This document shows, piece by piece, positions 1-4,735 of a DNA stretch of 5,274 nucleotides. Source of the stretch: an uncultured Clostridia bacterium (lineage in GTDB: Bacteria; Bacillota; Clostridia; Oscillospirales; Acutalibacteraceae). Below the pieces are notes generated by a model. The model did not search any database. It had not been told where the DNA came from and saw only the letters and a program-made list of their open reading frames with translations. The position numbers and the translations under genes were made by a program. The first letter of the stretch is position 1. The number at the start of each line of letters is the position of its first letter. Where the stretch lies: positions 1-5,274 of the forward strand of contig CALEIS010000105.1 in the NCBI GenBank assembly GCA_937877675.1, read 5' to 3'.

Positions 1-153
1 GTAAAAATACTTAAAATGCATAAAACTACTTATACCAATTATGAGCAGGGCAAACGCGAACCACCTTTTGAATTAATAATTAAATTAGCAAAATTCTATA
101 ATGTTTCAACCGATTATATTGCAGGGTTAACAGATATTCCACATAAAAGATAA
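1..153 (+). CDS. XRE/Cro-CI family helix-turn-helix regulator, C-terminal part
   Basis: This is the last 50 codons of a plus-strand gene whose start lies left of the window. The frame is open from base 1 and ends at TAA 151-153. The residues read LKMHKTTYTNYEQGKREPP followed by an FELIIKLAKFYNVSTDYIAG stretch and a short DIPHKR tail. This is the classic second half of the Cro/CI-type HTH domain: a recognition helix ending in Y-x-x-Y-E-x-G-K-R-x-P, then I-x-K-L-A-x-x-[YF]-N-V-S-x-D-Y. The protein ends almost directly after the domain, so this end carries no C-terminal effector domain; an N-terminal addition cannot be excluded. It is expected to bind DNA as a small transcriptional repressor. 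Its targets are unknown, and it converges on the minus-strand genes rather than being divergent from one. A strong terminator follows immediately. Confidence 0.88.
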   Translation, partial: VKILKMHKTTYTNYEQGKREPPFELIIKLAKFYNVSTDYIAGLTDIPHKR

Positions 154-194
154 AAGCAGAACTAATTCAGTTTCAGTTCTGCTTGTTTTATTTT
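154..194 (+). terminator. Rho-independent terminator after the XRE regulator gene
   Basis: A perfect 10-bp inverted repeat has arms AAGCAGAACT (154-163) and AGTTCTGCTT (175-184), with an 11-nt loop. It is followed by the T-rich run TGTTTTATTTT ending at 194. It begins immediately after the regulator's stop codon. Read on the minus strand, the same stem is followed by a T-rich TTTTATCTTTTATG, so it may also stop transcription coming from the right. Confidence 0.85.
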
Positions 195-224
195 ACGGGA
201 CGCCGAGGTCGTCGTCCCCTACAA
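191..224. repeat. GC-rich imperfect palindrome between two facing terminators
   Basis: The block is centred at 207/208. The inner arms are GGGACG (197-202) and CGTCCC (213-218). After one mismatch CGA (204-206) mirrors TCG (209-211). Outside the core, TA (194-195) pairs with TA (220-221) and TT (191-192) with AA (223-224), with single mismatches at 193/222 and 196/219. Bases 196-219 are 19 of 24 G or C, in sharp contrast to the AT-rich surroundings. It codes for nothing visible and is separate from the two terminators that flank it. It resembles the short dispersed intergenic palindromes starting GTAGGGG that I recall from gut Clostridia. That link is an impression, since only one copy is visible here. 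Confidence 0.5.
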
Positions 225-237
225 TATAGATACATAT

Positions 238-266
238 AAGAAAAAGGGCGATTTTGAATCGCCCTT
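238..266 (-). terminator. Rho-independent terminator of the DUF512-der-unknown operon
   Basis: On the minus strand a perfect 10-bp stem, AAGGGCGATT (266-257) and AATCGCCCTT (253-244), encloses a 3-nt loop and runs into TTTTTCTTA. The stop codon TAA of the upstream gene (267-265) contributes its last two bases to the foot of the stem, so translation would end inside the hairpin. It closes the leftmost minus-strand operon. Confidence 0.92.
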
Positions 267-606
267 AATTTTTCGTTTCTTCAATTTTCTCCATATACAT
301 TTGATATGCTTCTTCAATTTTTTGAAGACTAATCTGTTTCCACAGCAAACGTTCCTTCTCGCAATCGTTTGACTCACCAAGCAACATATCTCCACCTAAT
401 GTAATTATTTCCTCTGTTTCTGAGTCCTCATTGATATAGCATAGTGCATTTTCATGTGAAGTAAAGTCTAAATAAGGACATTTGTTTAATAAACACTCGT
501 ATTTGGGAGAACAGTCATCAGATTTGCAAAATGACGGAATTTCTGTTGTTGAATTAGCATCATAATTTCGAGTACAGAATAGTTCAATTAAAATATGATT
601 AATCAT
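265..606 (-). CDS. Small cysteine-rich protein of unknown function downstream of der
   Basis: I do not recognise this 113-residue protein. The frame is open to an ATG at 648, inside der. The start at 606 is preferred because AGGTGG (618-613) lies six bases ahead of it, between the der stop (620-622) and this ATG. This gives a 13-base gap to der and an obvious shared transcript. The protein begins MINHILIELF and has seven cysteines: 11, 27, 32, 38, 43, 56 and 82. Four of them are spaced C-x4-C-x5-C-x4-C at 27-43, which could bind a metal ion, but this is not a zinc-ribbon spacing I know. The middle (59-83) is acidic, and the C-terminus (about 84-113) is charged and probably helical. There is no signal peptide or membrane segment, so it is presumably cytosolic. 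The terminator overlaps its stop codon, which supports it as a real last gene of the operon. Confidence 0.72.
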   Translation of the reverse strand: MINHILIELFCTRNYDANSTTEIPSFCKSDDCSPKYECLLNKCPYLDFTSHENALCYINEDSETEEIITLGGDMLLGESNDCEKERLLWKQISLQKIEEAYQMYMEKIEETKN

Positions 607-612
607 ATCAAA

Positions 613-618
613 CCACCT
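613..618 (-). promoter_or_regulatory. Ribosome binding site that fixes the start of the cysteine-rich gene at 606
   Basis: AGGTGG on the minus strand lies six bases before ATG 606-604 and just after the der stop codon. The alternative upstream ATG at 648 lies within der, so the 113-residue form is favoured over the 127-residue form. Confidence 0.8.
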
Positions 619-619
619 A

Positions 620-1951
620 TTACTTTTTATTGTTCTTATCTCTTTCACGGACTACGAATCTTGTTGGTGTGCCTTCAAGTCCGAAAACTTCACGGATTTG
701 GTTGTCGATATATCTTTGATAACTGTAATGGAACAAGTCCTTATTGTTTACAAAGCAAACAAATGTTGGTGGACGTGTTGAAGCCTGAGTCATATAGTAA
801 ATCTTCAAACGTTTACCCTTATCTGATGGTGGCTGAACACGTGCAGTTGCATCTGCAAGAACATCATTAAGTTTACCTGTTGAAATACGCATAGCATTCT
901 GTGCATCAACGAATTTGATAAGCTCAAAAAGTCTATCAAGTCTTTGACCTGTTTTGGCACTGATAAAGATAATTGGTGCATAGCTCATAAATGAGAAATC
1001 ATTCATAAGTTTTTTACGGTATTTATCCATTGTCTGACCGTCTTTTTCAACCAAATCCCATTTATTAACTGCGATAATACAAGCCTTACCAAGTTCATGT
1101 GCAATACCTGCAACCTTTGAGTCCTGCTCTGTAAAGCCTTCAACTGCGTCAATCATAATAACGCAGACATCGGCTCTTTCAACTGCCATCTGTGCACGGA
1201 GTACAGAGTATTTTTCAATCTGGTCTTCAACCTTACTCTTACGACGAAGACCTGCAGTATCAATAAACATAAATGAACCGTGTTCATTGTCAATATATGT
1301 GTCAGTAGCATCCCTTGTTGTACCTGCGATATTTGAAACGATAACTCTTTCTTCACCTGCAATTTTATTGATGAGTGATGATTTACCTGCATTTGGTTTA
1401 CCGATAACAGCAACCTTTACAGTGTCATTATCTTCTTCGTTTTCATAATCTTCAGGGAGATATTCAAGTACCTTATCAAGCAAGTCACCTGTACCGTGAC
1501 CGTGAGCAGCAGAAACCTGAATAGGGTCACCAAGACCTAAGTTATAGAATTCATAGAATTCTGCAGGTGGCTCACCCAAAGAGTCGGCCTTATTTACACA
1601 AAGAATGATTGGCTTATTGCTCTTAATAAGCATTGTTGCAACTTCTTCGTCAGTAGCAACAACACCAGTACGAACATCAGTTACAAAAATAATAACATCA
1701 GCACTGTCAATAGCAAGTTGAGCCTGACGACGCATCTGTGAAAGAATAATATCGTCTGAATAAGGCTCAATACCGCCTGTATCAACAAGCATCATTTCGT
1801 GACCGAGCCATTCACAGTCGCCATAAATTCTATCACGAGTAACACCTGGTGTATCGTCAACTATTGAAAGTCTTTTACCGATAAGCTTATTAAAAAGTGT
1901 ACTTTTACCAACGTTGGGACGACCAACGATTGCAATTACGGGTTTTGCCAT
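620..1951 (-). CDS. der: Ribosome-associated GTPase Der (EngA)
   Basis: Der is an essential double-domain GTPase that acts late in 50S ribosomal subunit assembly. The 443-residue protein is within the normal family length and is complete. G domain 1 has its P-loop GRPNVGKS at 10-17, switch region TPGVTRD around 34-40, DTGG at 57-60, NKAD at 120-123 and SAA at 147-149. An acidic linker (167-176) leads to G domain 2, with GKPNAGKS at 184-191, GTTRD at 210-214, DTAG at 231-234, NKWD at 296-299 and SAK at 331-333. The last roughly 95 residues form the KH-like RNA-binding domain, with the typical STRPPTFVCFVN, YQRYIDNQIRE and GTPTRF stretches. All nucleotide-binding motifs are intact. Its ATG shares one base with the stop codon of the DUF512 gene (TAATG), so the two are probably translationally coupled. 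A small cysteine-rich gene follows after 13 bases, where some relatives would carry plsY or gpsA. Confidence 0.98.
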   Translation of the reverse strand: MAKPVIAIVGRPNVGKSTLFNKLIGKRLSIVDDTPGVTRDRIYGDCEWLGHEMMLVDTGGIEPYSDDIILSQMRRQAQLAIDSADVIIFVTDVRTGVVATDEEVATMLIKSNKPIILCVNKADSLGEPPAEFYEFYNLGLGDPIQVSAAHGHGTGDLLDKVLEYLPEDYENEEDNDTVKVAVIGKPNAGKSSLINKIAGEERVIVSNIAGTTRDATDTYIDNEHGSFMFIDTAGLRRKSKVEDQIEKYSVLRAQMAVERADVCVIMIDAVEGFTEQDSKVAGIAHELGKACIIAVNKWDLVEKDGQTMDKYRKKLMNDFSFMSYAPIIFISAKTGQRLDRLFELIKFVDAQNAMRISTGKLNDVLADATARVQPPSDKGKRLKIYYMTQASTRPPTFVCFVNNKDLFHYSYQRYIDNQIREVFGLEGTPTRFVVRERDKNNKK

Positions 1952-3264
1952 TATTCCACCCCCAAAATATCTTTTAAAACCTGACCACCGTCACCGTTAG
2001 TCAGAATAATTTTCGTATTTAATCTTTCTTCTAATTCCTCAAGAGTCATATCATCAAGGAATTTGTTTTTGTTTTCAGTATGATTTGTATAATCACTAAT
2101 CATAGAGCTTGGTAAAATCAAATATTCACCTAATTCACAATCCTTCAACTGTTCATAAAGGTCAATTCCTGTTACAAGCCCTGAAACTGTTATAGTTTCA
2201 CCGAAAAAGTGATTAACAATCTTCTTAACCTGAATTTCAATATTGTATTTTTCTTCTGCTTTTTTGCAGAGTTCATTTAAAAACGGATAGAAATCTGCAC
2301 CTGTTGCCATAGTTACTTTTTTATAACTTGGTTTTTCGTTACAGTCTTCCATCTCATCAAGGAAATCATCAGTAAATGAACGAACCATTCCCACACCATT
2401 ATCAAACTGTGGAAATCCGTCATAATACTCGGCATTTGGCAATTCTCTTTCTGCCTTAATAAAGAATTCGTCGGCAGGATAGCAAAGACCTATCCCAAAT
2501 TCTTTACGGAATTTACTTGAATACTCTTCAATTATATCGATAGTTTCCCCTGCCGTTTCTTTGTTATAAGGTTCGAGTTTTTCTAAGCCTTCACGGAATT
2601 TTGTAATGCCAACAGGCACGGCAGCGATACTCTGAACTGACGGATAAAGTGAGGATAATTCTTCAATGCTTCGTCGGAGTTCATCACCATCATTTATGCC
2701 CGGGCAAAGTACAAGTTGAGTATTCATTTTAATACCGGCATCTGCAAATCTTTTAAGAATTTTAAGGCTTTCACCGGCATTTTTATTTTTCATCATTTTG
2801 ACACGAAGTTCAGGGTTCATTGTGTGAACAGAAACATTCACCGGACTGATGTGCATTGAGATAATACGCTGAACCTCATGTTCGGAAATATTGGTAAGTG
2901 TAATATAATTACCGAAAAGGAATGACAAACGACTGTCGTCATCCTTGAAATACAAACTAGGTCTTAAACCCTTTGGTAACTGGTCAATGAAACAGAAAAT
3001 GCACTTATTTTTACAATGCTGTTGCTTATCCATCAAATAAGTTTCAAATTCAAGTCCACAGTCGGTATTCTGAGCTTTCACAACCTTATATTTTCCGTCG
3101 CCACATTTAAAGGTCATTGTGACATTCTGCTCTGCCATATAAAAATCAAAGTCAAGAACATCCATTATTTCTTTACCATTTATTTTAAGCAATTCGTCCC
3201 CTGCTTTAATGCCTTTTACATCACAAACAGAGTTTTTCTTAACATTACTAATTTTTACTGACAA
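1951..3264 (-). CDS. DUF512 family protein with PDZ-like and radical-SAM-like domains (TIGR03279 type)
   Basis: This 437-residue protein matches the conserved clostridial/cyanobacterial family annotated as DUF512 or putative FeS-containing radical SAM oxidoreductase. Residues 1-65 form a PDZ-like domain (GIKAGDELLKINGKEI at 18-33). Next comes HCKNKCIFCFIDQLPKGLR, whose C-x3-C-x2-C at 84, 88 and 91 is the radical SAM iron-sulfur signature. Typical family stretches follow: SVHTMNPELR (145-154), QLVLCPGINDG (183-193), PVGITKFR (217-224), ADEFF (264-268) and DNGVGMVR (288-295), then the C-terminal DUF512 part. Its substrate is unknown. The start must be TTG at 3264: the same frame meets TGA at 3273-3271, no ATG or GTG lies between, and AGGTGA lies six bases ahead. 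The next in-frame methionine (34) would remove half of the PDZ domain. It overlaps der by one base. Confidence 0.93.
   Translation of the reverse strand: MSVKISNVKKNSVCDVKGIKAGDELLKINGKEIMDVLDFDFYMAEQNVTMTFKCGDGKYKVVKAQNTDCGLEFETYLMDKQQHCKNKCIFCFIDQLPKGLRPSLYFKDDDSRLSFLFGNYITLTNISEHEVQRIISMHISPVNVSVHTMNPELRVKMMKNKNAGESLKILKRFADAGIKMNTQLVLCPGINDGDELRRSIEELSSLYPSVQSIAAVPVGITKFREGLEKLEPYNKETAGETIDIIEEYSSKFRKEFGIGLCYPADEFFIKAERELPNAEYYDGFPQFDNGVGMVRSFTDDFLDEMEDCNEKPSYKKVTMATGADFYPFLNELCKKAEEKYNIEIQVKKIVNHFFGETITVSGLVTGIDLYEQLKDCELGEYLILPSSMISDYTNHTENKNKFLDDMTLEELEERLNTKIILTNGDGGQVLKDILGVE
1956..1963 (-). promoter_or_regulatory. Ribosome binding site of der inside the end of the DUF512 gene
   Basis: The minus strand reads GGGGGTGG, then AATA, then the ATG of der at 1951. 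The site lies within the last codons of the upstream gene, whose stop overlaps the der start as TAATG. The match to AGGAGG is only moderate, which fits reinitiation by ribosomes finishing the DUF512 frame. Confidence 0.6.
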
Positions 3265-3270
3265 AACATA

Positions 3271-3280
3271 TCACCTACCT
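3271..3280 (-). promoter_or_regulatory. Tandem ribosome binding site at the TTG start of the DUF512 gene
   Basis: The minus strand reads AGGTAGGTGA. The second repeat, AGGTGA (3276-3271), is six bases ahead of the TTG at 3264. The first repeat, AGGT (3280-3277), is seven bases ahead of an out-of-frame ATG at 3269. That ATG opens only a four-codon frame (ATG TTT TGT CAG TAA) that ends just inside the real gene. Confidence 0.6.
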
Positions 3281-3288
3281 TTTTTTAA

Positions 3289-3328
3289 GCAAGACTAAAA
3301 GGCGGAGAGAAATCGTTCTTTCCGCCTT
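3289..3328 (-). terminator. Rho-independent terminator after rpmF
   Basis: On the minus strand an 8-bp perfect stem has AAGGCGGA (3328-3321) and TCCGCCTT (3306-3299). It continues after one mismatch with AGAA pairing TTCT and leaves a short loop. The stem runs into TTTTAGTCTTGC. It lies 28 bases beyond the rpmF stop and closes the yceD-rpmF transcript. The T-tract is broken by AG, so some read-through into the DUF512 gene is plausible. Confidence 0.78.
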
Positions 3329-3356
3329 CTTAAATCAAAAGATAATTCTAAAGGAA

Positions 3357-3545
3357 TTAAGCCTCTTCTTTAAGAGCAACAACCTGTCTTCCCTTATACT
3401 GTCCGCATTCACCGCAAACTCTGTGTGGTCTCTTGTACTGACCGCAGTTTGGGCACTTTACAAGCTCAGGAGCTGTCATCTTCCAAACGTTTGAACGTCT
3501 CTTATCTCTTCTTGTTTTTGAAACTCTTCTCTTAGGTACTGCCAT
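3357..3545 (-). CDS. rpmF: 50S ribosomal protein L32
   Basis: L32 is a small, basic structural protein of the large ribosomal subunit. The 62-residue chain starts MAVPKRRVSKTRRDKRRSN, the hallmark N-terminus of bacterial L32. It carries a complete zinc-ribbon motif, CPNC at 31-34 and CGEC at 44-47, so this is the zinc-binding form rather than the cysteine-free variant. The frame is open further upstream, to a GTG at 3554 inside the ribosome binding site. The ATG at 3545 is chosen because the family always begins MAVPKR and AGGAGG lies eight bases ahead. The gene follows yceD after 40 bases and shares its promoter, which is the widespread bacterial yceD-rpmF arrangement. A terminator follows. 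Confidence 0.98.
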   Translation of the reverse strand: MAVPKRRVSKTRRDKRRSNVWKMTAPELVKCPNCGQYKRPHRVCGECGQYKGRQVVALKEEA

Positions 3546-3551
3546 TTGGGG

Positions 3552-3560
3552 CACCTCCTT
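3552..3560 (-). promoter_or_regulatory. Strong ribosome binding site of rpmF
   Basis: AAGGAGGTG on the minus strand is a nine-base match to the standard anti-Shine-Dalgarno end of 16S rRNA. It is placed eight bases (counted from the AGGAGG core) before ATG 3545. It excludes the upstream GTG at 3554 as the start and fits the high expression needed for a ribosomal protein. Confidence 0.92.
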
Positions 3561-3585
3561 ATAAATATTTAAAAATAATAATTAA

Positions 3586-4080
3586 CTAATCTTCAAGCAA
3601 CTGTAATAAAGCTGCCATTCGTGGGTCAACATCTTTTTTGCAATCACAAGGACCCAAATTAAGATTTTTACCACATTTGGAACAAAGTCCCTTACACTCT
3701 TCATCACACAAAAATCTTAATGGTAATGAAAAGATGATATCCTCACATACAAGTGAAGATAAATCAAGCACCGAATTTTCAACAACAATATAATCGTCGT
3801 TTTCTTCGTTCATGAGGTTGTTTGCAAGTAAATGCTGGAAATCCACCTGAAAGTCCTTCTTGAAGCCCTCGGCACATCGACTGCAAACCACGGTTGCTGA
3901 AAACTTTGCACTTCCTGACAACGACACAATTCCCGTTTTATTCTCGATTTTACCACTAACCGCAATTCCCGGTGTGTCAAGTGAAATATCGTCAGAAAGA
4001 GAGTATTCTGGTTCAAAGCAGAAATCGAATTCTTTTTTTGAGCCTTCAAGATTAAAAATCTGTTCAAGTTGAATATTCAT
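3586..4080 (-). CDS. yceD: YceD/DUF177 family protein, partner gene of rpmF
   Basis: This is a 164-residue member of the YceD/DUF177 family (YlbN in Bacillus), almost always encoded just before rpmF. Family members are linked to large-subunit rRNA accumulation, but the biochemical role is not settled. The central CSRC at 66-69 is the conserved CxRC of the family. The C-terminus has the Gram-positive signature: a CDEECKGLCSKCG stretch (125-137), NLNLGPCDC (139-147) and DPRMAALLQLL (152-162). Cysteines 125, 129, 133, 136, 145 and 147 could hold zinc. The frame is open upstream to about 4140, but a consensus promoter lies at 4109-4137, so that extension would be untranscribed leader or promoter DNA. 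The ATG at 4080 has GAGGA seven bases ahead and begins MNIQLEQIF. It is cotranscribed with rpmF from that promoter. Confidence 0.94.
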   Translation of the reverse strand: MNIQLEQIFNLEGSKKEFDFCFEPEYSLSDDISLDTPGIAVSGKIENKTGIVSLSGSAKFSATVVCSRCAEGFKKDFQVDFQHLLANNLMNEENDDYIVVENSVLDLSSLVCEDIIFSLPLRFLCDEECKGLCSKCGKNLNLGPCDCKKDVDPRMAALLQLLED

Positions 4081-4087
4081 AAAACAT

Positions 4088-4092
4088 TCCTC
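4088..4092 (-). promoter_or_regulatory. Ribosome binding site of yceD
   Basis: GAGGA on the minus strand is seven bases before ATG 4080. An out-of-frame ATG at 4087 is too close to this site to compete. Together with the promoter just upstream, it sets the start at 4080. Confidence 0.75.
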
Positions 4093-4108
4093 ATTACATG
4101 CGTTAAAT

Positions 4109-4137
4109 ATTATATATTTATATTTCGTTTTTGTCAA
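4109..4137 (-). promoter_or_regulatory. Perfect consensus sigma-A promoter of yceD-rpmF
   Basis: On the minus strand TTGACA (4137-4132) and TATAAT (4114-4109) are both exact consensus hexamers with the ideal 17-bp spacer. Transcription should begin near 4104-4102, giving a leader of about 22-24 bases before the yceD ATG. The 23 bases upstream of the -35 (4160-4138) are 20 A/T with runs of A and T, like an UP element. The strength fits a ribosomal-protein operon. No leader structure that would suggest autoregulation fits in so short a leader. Confidence 0.95.
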
Positions 4138-4189
4138 CAAAAATTTTCAATATTTTTTGTAGAAAATGCGAATTAAAATTCCTATTTCA

Positions 4190-4217
4190 CAGAAAAACAG
4201 CGGGAGCAAGCTCCCGC
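4190..4217 (-). terminator. Rho-independent terminator after the P-loop gene
   Basis: On the minus strand the stem GCGGGAG (4217-4211) and CTCCCGC (4206-4200) encloses a 4-nt loop and runs into TGTTTTTCTG. It lies 20 bases past the stop codon of the P-loop gene and separates the pgi-side transcript from the yceD promoter. Confidence 0.88.
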
Positions 4218-4230
4218 CCTAATTCACTAA

Positions 4231-4244
4231 TAACTAATTAGTTA
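4231..4244. repeat. Perfect 14-bp palindrome over the stop codon of the P-loop gene
   Basis: TAACTAATTAGTTA is identical to its own reverse complement. It covers the stop codon (4238-4240) and places stop codons in all three frames on both strands. It has no central loop, so it is a poor RNA hairpin but could be a symmetric protein site. In AT-rich DNA it could also arise by chance. Confidence 0.4.
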
Positions 4245-4666
4245 ATTTTTTCGCAATATTCAAACATTTCTGCTGGAAGGTCAGCTGCTTCTGATGAAAT
4301 TGTGAAAGTAAACTTAGTACCAGAAATCTTTGAAAGTGCATCAACCTTCTTAAGGAAAGCAGCAAGTGCTTCACCTGTTCTGTCTGTGTCTTCTGCGATT
4401 CTGTATGTAGCATCAACAAAAATATCTGTAATATCGTGGTCACCTGCGCAAATACCGCTTAAGAAGCCATAGAATGCGTCATAACCTGCGATTGAGAATA
4501 CGTCTGTAGCAACGAGTCTTGCACGATAGTTTACATCATATGTGAGCTTTGTTTCTTTTTCAACACATACAACATTACCACTTGACACGTGAACTGCATC
4601 ATTTACATGCTCAACGAGTACCTTTGTTTTTCCTGTTCCTTTTTTACCGATAATAAGAGAAATCAT
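4238..4666 (-). CDS. Small P-loop NTPase-like protein of unknown function
   Basis: This 142-residue protein opens with MISLIIGKKGTGKTKVL, a Walker A motif (GKKGTGKT at 7-14) right after the first beta strand, as in ASCE-type P-loop ATPases. A second strand (VVCVEKE, 32-38) follows. DIFVDATYRI (81-90) has the hydrophobic-then-aspartate pattern of a Walker B strand (D85), but without the usual following glutamate. KFTFTISSEAADLP (118-131) resembles the strand after Walker B that ends in a polar sensor. The protein is about as small as a P-loop fold can be and has no visible partner domain or membrane segment. Databases may label relatives as PilT or ATP-binding proteins; I see no PilT-specific motif. 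The frame is open to an ATG at 4696, but AGGAGG (4679-4674) fixes the start at 4666. It follows pgi after 69 bases with no terminator between, so it is probably cotranscribed. Confidence 0.85.
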   Translation of the reverse strand: MISLIIGKKGTGKTKVLVEHVNDAVHVSSGNVVCVEKETKLTYDVNYRARLVATDVFSIAGYDAFYGFLSGICAGDHDITDIFVDATYRIAEDTDRTGEALAAFLKKVDALSKISGTKFTFTISSEAADLPAEMFEYCEKIN

Positions 4667-4673
4667 ATTATCT

Positions 4674-4679
4674 CCTCCT
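4674..4679 (-). promoter_or_regulatory. Ribosome binding site that fixes the start of the P-loop gene at 4666
   Basis: AGGAGG on the minus strand is seven bases before ATG 4666. It lies inside the longer frame that begins at 4696, whose first ten residues would encode the site itself, so the shorter protein is favoured. Confidence 0.9.
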
Positions 4680-4735
4680 ATATATTTATTATCCATCCCC
4701 TAAAAGATGGTCATTTCCCTTTTTTGAATTATAAA

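Noticed and set aside
595..870. Plus-strand open frame opposite the end of der
   Set aside because: It is antisense to the strongly conserved KH-like domain of Der, has no recognisable motif, and is a shadow of the real gene.
1153..1413. Second minus-strand frame inside der
   Set aside because: It lies within the G2 domain coding region in another frame. Der is intact and in-frame throughout, so there is no frameshift to explain.
3016..3261. Plus-strand frame opposite the start of the DUF512 gene
   Set aside because: It is hydrophobic, but it is only the antisense of the PDZ-like region, and it lacks a convincing ribosome binding site.
3345..3373. Possible minus-strand promoter TTAAAG-17-TAGAAT before the DUF512 gene
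   Set aside because: The -10 matches five of six bases but the -35 only three, and it lies at the end of rpmF. It is too weak to list as a feature and is kept only as one option in the operon question.
4170..4181. GAATT-AA-AATTC inverted repeat upstream of the yceD promoter
   Set aside because: It is short and made almost only of A and T, so it is expected by chance in this sequence. There is no second copy nearby to suggest an operator.
4693..4710. Small hairpin CCATC/GATGG between pgi and the P-loop gene
   Set aside because: It has only five base pairs with an eight-base loop and no T-tract. It is not a terminator, and no riboswitch pattern is recognisable.
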